Shown here one piece after another: positions 1 through 11,854 of a stretch of DNA of 64,000 bases. Both the position numbers and the translations under genes were made by a program. A model generated the notes under the pieces. It did not search any database and was not told where the DNA came from. It saw only the letters and a list, made by a program, of their open reading frames with translations. Origin of the DNA: Vitis vinifera (Eukaryota > Streptophyta > Magnoliopsida > Vitales > Vitaceae); assembly GCF_030704535.1 (NCBI RefSeq), contig NC_081818.1, forward strand, positions 28,311,001-28,375,000. Reading direction: 5' to 3'. The stretch's first letter is position 1. Each line of letters begins with the position of its first letter.

Positions 1-1
1 G

Positions 2-3000
2 TTGCCTCAGCCTCCGAGCTCCTCCGCATCTCAGACATCTCAGGCTTCTATTGCCTCTGTTGCCCAGCCTGGTAATGCCTCTGCCTGCCTTACCCACACA
101 TCTTCTCTTGGACCCTGGATTCTAGATTCTGGAGCATCTGATCACCTATCTGGTAATAAGGATCTTTTCTCCTCTATTACTACTACCTTTGATTTACCTA
201 CTGTTACCTTAGCTAATGGTTCTCAAACTGTGGCTAAAGGTATTGGTTTGGCCCTTCCTCTGCCTTCTCTACCTCTCACTTCTGTCCTTTATACTCCTGA
301 ATGTCCTTTTAATCTTATTTCTATCAGCAAAATCACTCGTACTCTTAATTGCTCTATTACCTTTTCTGATAAATTTGTGACCTTGCAGGACCGGAGTACG
401 GGGAAGACGATTGGCATAGGACGTGAGTCTCAAGGCCTCTATCACCTCACCTCAGATTCATCTCTTACAGTTTGCATTTCCACTGATGCTCCTCTCCTCA
501 TTCACAATCGTCTGGGCCACCCTAGTCTCTCCAAGTTCCAGAAGATGGTTCCTCGTTTTTCCACTTTGTCGTCGCTTCCGTGTGAGTCCTGTCAGCTTGG
601 GAAACATACTCGTGTCTCGTTCCCAAAGCGTTTGAATAATCGGGCAAAGTCTCCTTTTGAGCTTGTCCACACTGATGTTTGGGGTCCTTGTCGGACTGCG
701 TCTACTTTAGGATTTCAGTATTTTGTCACTTTCATTGATGACTATTCTCGATGTACTTGGTTATTTTTAATGAAAAATCGAGCTGAGTTATTCTCTATTT
801 TCCAGAAATTTTATACTGAAATCCAAACCCAGTTCAATATTTCTATTCGTGTGTTACGCAGTGACAATGCCAGGGAATATTTTTCAGCCCAATTTACTTC
901 GTTTATGTCTCATCATGGGATTCTTCATCAGTCTTCTTGTGCTCATACTCCTCAACAAAATGGGGTAGCTGAACGCAAGAATCGACATCTTGTTGAGACA
1001 GCTCGTACTCTCCTCCTCCATAGTCACGTTCCTTTTCGCTTTTGGGGGGACGCTGTTCTTACCGCTTGTTATTTGATTAATCGTATGCCCTCCTCTGTCT
1101 TACACGATCAGATTCCTCACTCCCTTCTTTTCCCTGACCAACCACTTTATTTCCTTCCTCCTCGTGTCTTTGGTTGTACTTGCTTTGTTCATATTCTCAC
1201 TCCTGGACAGGACAAGCTTTCCGCCAAAGCCATGAAGTGCCTCTTCTTGAGATATTCTAGACTTCAGAAGGGTTATCGTTGTTATTCCCTTGAGACTCAT
1301 CGGTACTTTATCTCCACTGATGTCATCTTCTTTGAGGTCTCACCATTCTTTTCCACCACTTCTGAGTCTCTTCCTGTTTCTGAAGTCTTGCCCATTCCCA
1401 TTGTCTCCCCACCTGATGCTATGCCCCCTCGACCACTTCAGGTTTATCATCGTCGCCCTCGTGTCGTTGCTCCTCTCCCTTTTCCTGAGGCGCCTGCTGA
1501 CTCACTTCCTATCCCTTCGGCTTCACCTGCCCCGGCTCTGCCTTCTCCTAATGACTTACCCATTGCTGTTCGGAAAGGTACTCGCTCTACTCGTAATCCT
1601 CATCCTATTTACAATTTTTTGAGTTATCATCGATTATCTTCACCCTATTCTGCTTTTGTTTCTGCTATATCCTCTGTTTCTCTTCCAAAGAGCACCCATG
1701 AAGCTCTTTCCCATCTAGGCTGGCGACAGGCAATGGTGGATGAAATGGCTGCTCTGCACTCTAATGGCACTTGGGATCTTGTTGTTTTACCCTCTGGTAA
1801 ATCTACAGTTGGTTGTCGTTGGGTCTATGCAGTTAAGGTTGGTCCTGATGGTCAGGTTGATCGCTTTAAGGCCCGCTTAGTTGCTAAAGGCTATACTCAA
1901 GTTTATGGTTCTGATTATGGTGACACATTCTCCCCTGTTGCCAAGATTGCTTCTGTCCGCTTGCTTTTCTCCATGGCTGCTATGTGTTCTTGGCCTCTTT
2001 ATCAGTTGGATATTAAAAATGCCTTCCTTCATGGTGATCTTGCCGAGGAAGTTTATATAGAGCAACCTCCTGGTTTTGTTGCTCCGGGGGAGTCTGGTTT
2101 AGTGTGCAGGTTACGCCGTTCTCTATATGGCTTGAAACAATCTCCTCGAGCATGGTTTAGCCGTTTTAGTTCTGTTGTTCAAGAGTTTGGCATGCTTCGC
2201 AGTACAGCAGACCATTCAGTTTTTTATCATCATAACTCCTTGGGGCAGTGTATTTATCTGGTTGTTTATGTGGATGACATCGTCATTACAGGCAGTGATC
2301 AGGATGGTATTCAGAAACTAAAGTAACATCTTTTTACCCACTTTCAGACCAAAGACTTGGGGAAACTCAAGTATTTCTTGGGAATTGAGATAGCTCAATC
2401 CAGTTCTGGTGTGGTCCTTTTCCAAAGGAAGTATGCTTTAGACATCCTGGAAGAAACCGGTATGTTAGACTGTAAACCGGTAGACACACCTATGGATCCG
2501 AATGTCAAACTTGTACCAGGACAGGGGGAGCCTTTAGGAGACCCCGGGAGATATCGACGGCTCGTAGGTAAATTGAACTATCTCACCATTACTCGTCCAG
2601 ACATTTCTTTTCCTGTGAGTGTTGTCAGTCAATTCCTACAGTCACCATGTGATAGCCATTGGGATGCCGTAATCCGTATTCTTCGATATATCAAAAGTAC
2701 ACCAGGCCAAGGTGTATTGTACGAGAACAGAGGTCATACTCAAGTTGTTGGTTACACAGATGCAGATTGGGCTGGCTCACCCACAGATAGACGTTCCACT
2801 TCAGGGTACTGTGTTTTTATTGGAGGTAATCTAATATCTTGGAAGAATAAGAAACAAGATGTAGTGGCCAGATCTAGCGCTGAAGCCGAGTATCGAGCTA
2901 TGACTTTGGCAACATGTGAACTCATATGGTTGAGACATCTTCTTCAGGAGTTGAGATTTGGAAAGGATGAACAGATGAAACTCATCTGTGATAACCAGGC

Positions 3001-3223
3001 CGCATTACATATTGCATCCAATCCAGTCTTTCATGAAAGGACCAAGCATATTGAAGTTGACTGTCATTTCATTAGAGAGAAGATCGCATCAGGATGTATT
3101 GCTACAAGTTTTGTCAATTCAAATGATCAACTAGCAGACATCTTCACTAAATCTCTCAGAGGTCCTAGGATTAAATATATTTGTAACAAGCTTGGTGCAT
3201 ATGACGTATATGCTCCAGCTTGA
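2..3223 (+). pseudogene. copia gag-pol polyprotein, partial, one internal stop
   Basis: This is one reading frame throughout, broken only by TAA at 2324-2326 between the RT and RNase H regions. The same frame resumes immediately and runs to a TGA at 3221-3223. In related copia proteins a Gln is common at this spot, so CAA to TAA is the likely change (inference). Visible motifs, by residue of the first segment: protease LDSGASDHL near 41-49; GAG-pre-integrase with H..LGHP and CESCQLGKH near 170-200; integrase core HTDVWGP near 225, RSDNARE near 286 and NGVAERKN near 324; RT with LDIKNAFLHG near 667 and VVYVDDIVITG near 757. After the stop come LGIEIAQ, then RNase H with YTDADWAGSPTDRRSTSG and SSAEAEYRA. 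The reading frame is open at the left edge, so residue 1 is not a real start. Confidence 0.93.
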
Positions 3224-3230
3224 GGGGGAG
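3222..3230 (+). other. polypurine tract of the copia element
   Basis: The purine run GAGGGGGAG directly precedes the TGTTG that starts the 3' LTR. This is the usual position of the plus-strand primer in LTR retrotransposons. Confidence 0.75.
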
Positions 3231-3397
3231 TGTTGAATATAATGTATGTATAGTATACTATCTTTCCTTGTTAATATAGGTCACATGTATGGTAGTTAGG
3301 ACTCCTAGCCTTGTATATATATATCTCTCAATTGTAAGTAGACATTACATGAATGTGAATAAGGTTTTTCTCCTCTCTCTCTCTCTCTCTCTCAACA
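3231..3397 (+). repeat. 3' LTR of the copia element (about 167 bp)
   Basis: It starts TGTTG right after the polypurine tract. The right end is placed at CAACA, just after a (TC)n run at about 3371-3393, giving the usual TG...CA ends. The next bases, AATAC, would be the target-site copy, but the left flank is outside the window. The right end is therefore an estimate. Confidence 0.65.
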
Positions 3398-3485
3398 AAT
3401 ACAATAATACAATACACTTTTTTATGGAAATCGATACATATCACAATCCATATCTTATCTTAAAGTGTTTCTTACGATATATTTA

Positions 3486-3972
3486 CAATACACTATTATA
3501 CATGATATAACAATATAACAATATATAAATCTTCAACTATTTTCCATAATTTTTAAGAAAAGTCAAATTATTATTATTATTTTTTGTCGAAAGAATTTGT
3601 TATATAAAAAGGAGAAATAGGTAAAATAATTTTATATAAAAAGCTATATTCTTGTTGTTAAATGCTAAATTAAAAGTTCTTCAAAGCCAACAAAAAAGGG
3701 TGAGCGCTCTTATGCTAGTAAGCTTTTTGGCTAAGGCCCTTGCCTTAGCTTTCCTCTTTGGACTTCTTTCACAATACTATATGTGATATAATGATACAAC
3801 AATATATGAGTCTTTAACTATTCAAATCAATTTTTTTTCTTAAAAGAATTTACTATATTGCTTGTTTAAAATGTACTAAAAAAATTAAAAATTGAACATA
3901 AAAAGGAGAAATAGGTAAAATAATCTTATATGAAAAAGTACGTTCTTGTTGTCAAATGTTAAATTAAAAGTC
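3486..3972. repeat. diverged direct repeat, two units
   Basis: The stretch 3486-3680 recurs at 3772-3972 with many changes. Shared landmarks are AAAAGGAGAAATAGGTAAAA at about 3608 and 3900, the following TTCTTGTTGT and AAATTAAAAGT blocks, and the CAATA...GATATAA...AACTATT block. The unit spacing is about 290 bp. It may be an old local duplication or two related non-coding elements. Confidence 0.6.
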
Positions 3973-4448
3973 AAGTAAATTTATTTTTACAATGAGTATT
4001 GAAGAATTTTCATTTGAATAATTTGAATGTTGATGTTGAAAATGATGGTGATTAGTAAAGAAATTTTTTTACTTAATATATTAGTTTTTTTTTAATTTCT
4101 TTTTTGATGGGGAAGGAATGATAACAAACATGATAAAGTTGGAACTTTGAAGTATGTGTATATATATAAATATATATCAATCAATCAACAACACAATAAG
4201 TGCTTATGCTTGGTTAGAATTTGGAACTAAAAGTCATAGCTAAAAATTGAAGAAGTTTATTTTTTGGATTATGTGATGAATTTATATATTAGAGTCATAT
4301 TTTATTAATTTGGACTTGTCAAAAATCTAATATTAAACGCTTTCATATTATATGATATAATTTAACTCTTTAGATCCTGCCATCTTTCATAAAATTGGTT
4401 ATATATTTCTTTGTACTTCATACTTTATACTTTCAATACATATGCATG

Positions 4449-4451
<3 letters not shown>

Positions 4452-4505
<54 letters not shown>
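4452..4505. repeat. (AT)n microsatellite
   Basis: An uninterrupted AT dinucleotide run of about 54 bp. It is likely to be length-polymorphic. Confidence 0.95.
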
Positions 4506-4507
<2 letters not shown>

Positions 4508-4581
4508 TATTTATGTTTCGCTATATAAAAAAAATTACAATACATGATATGATACGATATACTATACAAAAAAATAGAAAA

Positions 4582-4800
4582 ATGATTTTTTTTTCTTTTT
4601 TGATAGGTAAAGAAAAAAATGTGTATTAAAAATGAGGAACGCCAAAAGCACCCCAAAATACATAAGGAGTATACAAGGGGCGCTTAAAGCGTCACCAAAA
4701 AAAAAAAAAGAGGGACTAACAAAAAAGGGCACCCCTCAACAAGACCCTATCCAATCCACAAAATCAATAATAGAGGAAGGGCCTAGAGTTATAAACAATT
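4582..4800 (-). mobile_element. 5'-truncated LINE tail, reversed
   Basis: Read on the minus strand, this ends GTATACTC... TTTACCTATCAAAAAAG followed by A-rich sequence. That matches in layout and wording the 3' end of the intact LINE at 25240-25337 (GTATACTC, then TTTACTTATCAAAA). No coding part is left. The boundaries are approximate and I could not find a clear target-site duplication. Confidence 0.6.
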
Positions 4801-5061
4801 TGGACCACGATATGTTTTACGAGTTAACAACTATGTTTGTGAGGACTATAATATTCCATGAATAAGTTTTTGTTTCTTATGAATTGTTTCACCTATGAAT
4901 TAAAAATGTTTTACCATTAATGAACCTTATTGTGCGTTCTGGTGTTTATATCATCAGTGTCTTGGATATGTGGACTCAGTTATGTGATATCTAGGTAGTA
5001 ACTAATATATAGACATACAGAGGTATGTTGAAATGGAGTTGTTGCATTTTCTTTTCTGTAG

Positions 5062-5930
5062 CCCTTGAAGACACAAGTGCACCACTTAGAATGGAGGTAA
5101 AACAGAATAAGAACAATAGCAGTGTAAATATTTCTTTAGCAGAATTTGATCATGAAAATTGTAAATCATGTTATTTATTAAAATTAAAGAATTGAGCTTA
5201 TATGGAATATGCAACCTACTCATTTTAATGCTCTAATAAGCCAAATAAGCCTATTGCAACCTTGGAAAGAGAGGCAGAAGTAGAATTTTGTGTCCAAGAG
5301 GCAAGTCAGAAAGCCACAATGTATGAGATTCAAGTATAGTTATTTATTGCATATTTTTAAAGAACCATTATTTGGTTCCCTATGATCTGAAGCTTAGTCT
5401 GCACTCTTTTAGCACCACAACTTCTTGGTCCTATGCTCCCTATCATGAAGCCAAGTTCATGCAGTCATCATGTCTATTGAGTTGACAGGACCCCTTTAGT
5501 TGGGCTCTCCAGAACTTCTTTGAGTACAATTATTACCTAATCAATGCTTATAAACATCTAGTATGCTTTAATTCTTATGGGTTCATGCTGTGCATATTTT
5601 GAGCTCTGTTGCTGAAATATCATTGCTACAATCTGGACAATATGCATTGCATGATTTGTTGCCGCAACCTCTTGGAACAGTTGAATGCACTGGTTGGCAA
5701 GCCATTGGGTTTGGTTTTCATTTCTGCTTCCCTCAAATGTGGATAATATAAGTTTTTATTTGTTTCAATAATCAATGTGCATTGTCAAGCAAATACTACC
5801 GACAATGTTATTGTTTATAATCAATTGTCAATGCTGCTATCTTTTATTTTGCTGTTTGCAAATACCAATTTTCTTTTCTCCACCATGCCAGTTCTGGTTT
5901 CATCTTGACATATATCTGTTTCTTTTCAAG
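5062..5930 (+). other. intergenic or intronic sequence, possible upstream exon
   Basis: A small exon-like piece at 5062-5096 sits between TTCTGTAG and GTAAAAC and reads LEDTSAPLRME. Other short open pieces occur near 5270-5335 and 5630-5740. They may belong to the same gene as the exons at 5931-6099, but I recognise none of them and cannot join them reliably. Confidence 0.25.
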
Positions 5931-6099
5931 GAATTCAACTCTGAAGCTGATGCTCAAGCAAATCTAGCTGTAAATCTAACGAGTGAGAGCTGTCGAGCAC
6001 TTTTTATTTTTTGGCATCTTTGAGTTTTTTCTCAGCAAATAACTGATGTGATCTTATGCTTACTCAGATGGTCAAGTTCAAGAGGAATATAAAAAGTAG
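5931..6099 (+). other. possible last two coding exons of an unrecognised gene
   Basis: After a good acceptor (TTCTTTTCAAG) the frame reads EFNSEADAQANLAVNLT to a donor at 5983. The next acceptor, ACTCAG at 6062-6067, continues in frame as GQVQEEYKK and stops at TAG 6097-6099. The joint codon is Asn. Two in-frame pieces with good splice sites and a polar, acidic C-terminus look like real coding sequence, intact or decayed. I do not recognise the family. It could also be a gene remnant carried here by transposition. Confidence 0.3.
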
Positions 6100-6902
6100 T
6101 TTGAAGGGGCTACTGCTTAGAAGAGGTTTTACAGCTGCTGCTCTAATATCAAACAGATTAACAAATGCAACAAATTAAAACAATATCTTGAAACGACCTG
6201 CTCAGCCCTTGATGTTGCACTGTTACTCTAATTATCATTTTCCGGTTTCGAAGTTATGAATCCTTCTTGAATTCCTGCATCTTGGGCATTGGGGGTTCAA
6301 TTATGTTATCAATGAATTCCATGAATAGATGAATATATTTAAGTAGATTTTTAGTGCATGTGCATGTTTTCTTCTCCTTTCAGTGGTTCTTCCTCCCTTA
6401 TGTTTTGCCTTATATTCTGGGCCAATTGTGGTGATCTTGCAACTGAGAAATGGTTCTAATTGGCCAATGCCCAAGCTCACTTGAGTGTTACATGCACTGC
6501 CATGTTTTTCTAAATTTGTGCAAGATTAAGGGTACTTAAAGCCTGCTTTGATGGCCTTTAACTTCTGCATTCAGTTGTGGTAGAAGCATGATGGTTTTTT
6601 TCTTTGATTTTATGCTTACCAATAACTCGATATTATCGTGTTGCGCCTACTTCCAAAATGTAGATAGATTAGGTTAGAAAATCTTAGGAAATTTTGAGTA
6701 CTTGGAACTATTTTCCAAACTCGAAAATATGTTTGATAGTAAATGTTTTCACTTGGTTTTTTGCAGATTGTTTCAAAAAATAATTATATAAATATGAATA
6801 ATCATTGAAAATAAAACATTATAGATTTAAATTATTTTAAAAAAATATTTGAAGACAAAATACAAAATGAGAATTTTTAGATTTTCAAATAGGCATTTGT
6901 TA

Positions 6903-6952
<50 letters not shown>

Positions 6953-7046
6953 TAATTATTTTTTTATTACCATTATTATTTTTAAGTGACGAGATTTATT
7001 AAAGGGACAAGAACAGAAGAAGAAAAAACAACCCATTTGGGTGGGA
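6100..7046. other. intergenic DNA, A/T-rich
   Basis: No gene is seen. A poly-A plus (AT)n low-complexity tract lies at about 6904-6950. The last 170 bp before 7221 would be the promoter and 5' UTR of the next gene. Confidence 0.55.
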
Positions 7047-7052
7047 CACGTG
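7047..7052. promoter_or_regulatory. G-box / ABRE-like CACGTG
   Basis: The palindrome CACGTG sits in GACACGTGGAG, 169 bp upstream of the plastid-protein ATG. G-boxes bind bZIP and bHLH factors in light and ABA responses. A hexamer occurs by chance, so a role here is inferred from position only. Confidence 0.35.
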
Positions 7053-7220
7053 GAGTTATCTCACTGCTTGGAATTGGTACGAGTACTCACACTCTAAATG
7101 TTCCCGTTGATGAACCATAAACGTGATAACCCAAAGCTTGTGGATAGCGAGGGAAATAAACCGAACCCCAACTGTGGAAACGCAAAACCCTCCCAAAATC
7201 CTGAGGAAGCCCACAAATCA

Positions 7221-9250
7221 ATGGCTACGATTGCTGCAGTTTCGTCTCTATCTTCAATCTGCAAAACCAGCATCCACTGCCATGGAGCTTCCCGCCATTC
7301 TTCTTCTTTTATGAAGTTTCCGGTTCACAGAAACTGTGCCGCCAATTGTTTCGGCCGTTTAACAGTGAAGAATGAGAACCGGTCCCACGGAAGCAGAAAG
7401 ATTAGGTCGGTGGCAGAAGAAACCCTAGTTCCAGAAGAAGAAGGAGAAGAAGGAGAAGAAGGGTCATCGGTCGACCAGCCCGTTTCGGTCCCGGTCTCGC
7501 CTTCTGACATCCTCACCATGTTCTTTCAGGTGGGTTGCCCTGTCATAAGCTTTTCATTATATGGTTGTGGATTTTTCGGGAATGGGCCGAAGTCTTAACA
7601 GACCCGTTGAGTTTAATTTCTGAGCCTGACAAATTCTTTGCAGGTCCTGAACACTGAGTTATGGAACTTCAATTCCGTGCTCTGGCTTTATTTGTAGTAT
7701 TTATCAATTGAGTTGATTTCTGAATACATTGATCGGGTTCAATTTTCACAATGTGGGTGATTTTTGTTTGTTTCTAGGTTTAGAGAGAAAATTCCTTTTT
7801 AGAGGGTTTGGTCATGCATTTGGGGTCTTGAGTTTGCGTGAACGCTTGTGATTCATTTAATATATGTATGTGGTTACCTGTTCTTTACTAGTTGGGTTTA
7901 AGGTTTTGTGGAGTTGAGTGTCTGATGCTTAATCCTTGTTCCACTTTAAGGTTTCGGGTTTTGATAAACATGCTGATAAATATCTGAATGATTGTGTGTC
8001 TCGGTTTGTTCTTATTTTATGCCTGGTTGATTTGTATCTTCTTAACATATCACTGATGTTCTCTCTTTTCAAATGTAAGGCTGAAGGGACCATGAATGAA
8101 ACAGCTATTCCTACAGTGACCAAGGCTTTAGAGGTAAACCAGGGCATTCTCCTCAAAATTTTCTTTATGTGGCTGTATTGATGTGTGTGCTTTTATTCCC
8201 ATCACATTGTTCCCTTCATTGCCTTATGAAGATGATCTTACCAGTAATGCATAAGATAAGCCTTTAGAAAGAATGGAAAGGTGTACACTTTCTTATTATT
8301 TAAAATTTTATTCTGTAGTCATCTAACTTTAAACAAAAAGAAATGAGAAAAAGAAGATTGGCAGGAGGGGGAATGAGTGAGTTGAACTTAGAGTGCTCTG
8401 CCAGGATTCAAGTTTGGATCAATTGGATGTATCAAGGATCTGAGTTTGAAGTGAAGTTTTGCTGGTCCTATGCAGCATCTAAATCAAACCTTTATTGGAC
8501 AAAGCTAGGTGCTAAGTTCAAACAGATTTTAATCAGATTCTGACATGTATGATTGATTTGGGTTTAAAAAGACAAATATTAGTGGTTATAAAAGTTGAAA
8601 GTATAGCATGATTGGATTTTTATCCAAATGGACCCAAGGATTGGTGGCTCTATGGGAGTAGTAATCACTCAAATATTGTCTGCCATATTGACTAAAAGTT
8701 TGATACTGTTTATTTGTCAACTTTTGCAATTACCAATCATTCTTATCATATTGTAGGAAACAGAAGGCATTACCACTTTGAAGGTTCAGGTTGTTGAGGG
8801 TATTGCAAGTGTTGCGGTATGACCATTACTTCTTATATCTGCCAAATACTTCAACTGCATTGCAGTAAATAAAACATACATGATATGGTTGGTTTTTTTT
8901 TCCCCCACTTGGATCCTGATAATGCGGCTATGCACCTCTCCATCTGTCAACTTTTCAATTTAACCCTTTAAGCAGGGAACCACCTCTTGAATTTGGTGGC
9001 TGCATAGATGGCATGGTGGGAGTTTTATGACTAATTGTTTGTCATGTCTGTTACATATTTTTTGTGTGAATTCTATATGTAATTAACTATATTGAAAGAT
9101 GATCCTTTTTTCTTTGTGTAGTTAACAAAACAGACGACAGTACAAGCTACTGGCGTGGCTTCTAGTTTGGTTGAGACCATACAAGGTTCAGGCTTCAAGT
9201 TACAGACATTGAATTTGAGTTTTGAGGATGAAGAGGACATCATTGAGTAG
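7221..9250 (+). CDS. predicted plastid protein with an HMA-like ferredoxin fold, no CxxC
   Basis: There are four exons: 7221-7529, 8080-8133, 8757-8816 and 9122-9250 (TAG), all phase 0 with GT-AG introns, giving 183 aa. Residues 1 to about 65 are rich in Ser, Arg and Lys and poor in acidic residues, like a chloroplast transit peptide (starts MATIAAVSSLSS). An acidic patch, PEEEGEEGEEG, lies at 71-81. Residues about 104-175 have the spacing of a heavy-metal-associated beta-alpha-beta-beta-alpha-beta domain: TKALEETEGITTLKV, then VEGIASVAL, then ASSLVETIQGSGF. The metal-binding CxxC is absent (MNETAIP stands where it would be), so metal binding is unlikely and protein binding more plausible. 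An in-frame upstream ATG at 7098 exists, but only the 7221 start gives the transit-like N-terminus. The exact function is unknown to me. Confidence 0.8.
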
Positions 9251-10266
9251 ATCTTGTAGGCTGAGTTATTGTCAAAATCCAAGGGAAAAGATGTATCCTT
9301 TTGCTCTGTTTTCTGAAAAACTTGTTATCCTGTCAGCAGATGCTGGAAAGTGTATGGTATTTACCAACCATTGTCAATTTTTAAAGGCATCCTTTATTTG
9401 GTAGTTTATATACTATTTGAAAATCATTTTTATATCCTCAGCCATTGTTTCCCTAACTTGTTTTCTTCTTACAAGATCCAATAACCAGCCATCCTTTTTA
9501 CTTTATTGTGTGGTGATCCCACTGAGGCATCCATCGTTGGCATGAAAAATAGAATTTTGAATCCATGAATAACTGTCTTCCTAATGTGAGATTTGATTTA
9601 GTGTTTGGCAAGGAAGAAAATTCTATATACATGCACAAATGGATCTCTTCATAGGCCACTTGACAGAGTTTCATGGAAACCTATCTTCAATCCTAGATCT
9701 TATACTAGAAAGAGAAAAGCAGGTAAAAAAAACAGAGCTTCATAGATACCTATCTCCAATCCTAAATCATATACTTGAAAGAGGAGTGAACTACCTTGTA
9801 ATATGAATTAGATTACTATGACCTTGGAACCAGGAATCTACTGTGTAAACAATTCTGCAAAACATGGACTTAAACCCACATCATTGATAATTATGACTTC
9901 CGCTGTAATCAAATAGTAGTTGCAGACTTGCAGGAACCCTCTTGGAAGGATGTTGATGTCATCCTCTTCTTGAGGGATAGGGGGATATGGGTCTGAATAT
10001 GAAGTTTGGTAAATAAAGAAACTGTACAGCTGAGTGTTGGCTATGGTATAAGATCCAATGCATGGAAATCTTAGTGAAAAATGAGCCAATTTACCATAGC
10101 AGCTCCATCTCTTTGGCCATATTCTAATGGCCTGATCCTAGATTCCTGAGGGCATTATAAACCAAGGTTGTTAAAATATCATTAATCAGGTGAAAAGCGG
10201 AAGCATGCACAGATTACTCATCTCTAATAAGCCTGTGGGCATATAAATCATGGCTATTAAAACTTA
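9251..10266. other. intergenic DNA
   Basis: It holds the 3' flank of the plastid-protein gene. A diverged direct repeat has units at about 9667-9716 and 9738-9784, sharing ACCTATCT-CCAATCCTA and TATACT-GAAAGAG. No supported gene. Confidence 0.5.
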
Positions 10267-10545
10267 GGCGATGTTTATTTTTTTGACTTTTTATTGAAAG
10301 TAATTTGTTTTAAGAATTTAGGTTGTTTGTTTTTTTACTTTTTTATGATTTATTATAAACTTTTTACTAAATAGAAAAAGTAAAAAATATGTAATTTTTT
10401 TTAAATATAAAAAATAATATATTGATTTTTTTCTTTATTTTTTAATACGGAATAGAAATAAATACTATAGGAACAAAAAACATAATATTTAACACTATTA
10501 AGTATTAAGATTTTATTTAAAATTCAGTAAAAAAAAAACACCACC
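10267..10545. mobile_element. MITE, Tourist/PIF-Harbinger-like, old copy
   Basis: It is 279 bp long and starts GGCGATGTTTATTTTTTT. It ends with an A-rich run and CACCACC, an imperfect terminal inverted repeat of GGTGGTGTTTG type. The flanks are TTA on the left and TAA on the right. The interior (ACTTTTTATTGAAA, then TTTTTACTAAATAGAAAAAG) matches the 278-bp element at 40614-40891 nearly end to end, so both belong to one non-coding family. The decayed termini suggest an older insertion. Confidence 0.75.
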
Positions 10546-11770
10546 TAATCCGAAACCAGTTATGCAAAATTGAACACTTACATTTGAAGTAAGGATTCAC
10601 TTTAAACTTGTGAGTGATGACCCCATCGGTAATTGGGGTGTGATAGATATTTTGCTGGACATACCTAAATGGAAACGCTCCACCGACAAAAGATACAGAA
10701 GGTTGGCTGGACTGGTGTCCTTAAAGAAAAAAAGTTGTGATGCCTTTTCCATGCCAATGCCACTGAGGAGAACAAGCCCCATCATTTGATCTCTGTCTGC
10801 TAATCCAAATTTCTATAACCAGAAGCAAAATCCCCAGGGCAAATGCTAGTGGAACTTTCCTAGTTCGATTCTCAACTCAATGAATTTAGCACATGTGACA
10901 TCACATGTAAAGAGTAGGAGAGAGAATCCTGGTGCCTCTGCTTAAATCTTATTTAATTTGTAGTTGGAGTAGGACTCTATGCCACTTGCAGTCTAGGGTT
11001 CCAAATTGGTTAGTCATTTTAAATCAGTTTCACATTGTTTGGTCATTGACAGTAAACTAGTCTTATGCATTATAATATAGAACTCTATGCCTAAATCCTC
11101 AGAAAGAGTGTATCTGCATGTTGGAACACTCAAATCTATAGCATTGTAGCTCATCTTTGGTGACTGACCACTATGTAACATCAGCCACAGTACAGCTATC
11201 AACAAATGAAAAGAGTAAAACAATGAAATTACCTCATCTTTCAGATAGGGTGACAGCCCAGACCAGCCCCACCGCCCCTACATGGTCATGTGTAGTGTTG
11301 GGGGACCTTGGGGTTGGTTGATCGGAACCCATCCCTGAGCTCAAGTACATGTATATGCTATTGGATGAAGCAATACTCCCCATATAATGTTCATGGTTAT
11401 TTTTGAACTAATCTTGGAACTAGTCTAGTCTCTCTCTGAATCTCTTTGGGCAATTGAGTCAACCTATAAAGCCAGGATGGCAATGGTTTGCTGTCAGTCA
11501 TGAGCTAAGCCATGAAATGTAGGCTTGCTTCTCCAAGGTGTTAAAAAAAGTAGATCTTCGCATGCCCGGTTAATAATTAATTAGTAGCACGGTTTCTGAT
11601 GAGCATAGATATATTAGTTTAGCAGACACTGTCCTTTTGAGGCATGTGGATTGAGCTCTAAGTCAGATTTAGAACAGCTGCCCATAACTAATGTCTCATT
11701 CATCAGGTCAAGCTGGCAGTGACATTGATGGTGCCAAGGCCTAATGATTTCTACCTCCACCACTTACTAC
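10546..11770. other. intergenic DNA
   Basis: No supported gene. Short open frames on both strands show no family features. The right end is the presumed promoter of the GASA-type gene. Confidence 0.5.
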
Positions 11771-11778
11771 TATTTATA
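11771..11778 (+). promoter_or_regulatory. probable TATA box of the GASA-type gene
   Basis: TATTTATA lies 84 bp upstream of the ATG. That would place transcription start near 11800 and leave a 5' UTR of roughly 50 nt. Confidence 0.5.
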
Positions 11779-11854
11779 CCACACTCATCCTGCTTGAATG
11801 GTCACTCAGTAGCAGCTCCTCACCCCTGGACTTTTCTTTTCTCCCTGCTCTGCA

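Larger units (their letters stand above)
1..3397 (+). mobile_element. Ty1/copia LTR retrotransposon, 3' part
   Basis: The window opens inside a copia-type element. Protease, GAG-pre-integrase, integrase, reverse transcriptase and RNase H follow each other in copia order, then a polypurine tract and a short 3' LTR. The 5' LTR, primer binding site and most of gag lie outside the window, so age from LTR divergence cannot be judged. The coding part carries one in-frame stop, so this copy is probably non-autonomous. The target-site duplication cannot be confirmed without the left end. Confidence 0.93.
3398..5060. other. AT-rich intergenic DNA
   Basis: No gene is supported. It holds a diverged direct repeat (3486-3972), a long AT microsatellite (4452-4505) and a reversed LINE tail (4582-4800). 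The short open frames here are low-complexity AT sequence. Confidence 0.6.

Noticed and set aside
3289-3510. 73-codon frame at the LTR end
   Set aside because: Spans the LTR and a TC repeat, low complexity, no start context.
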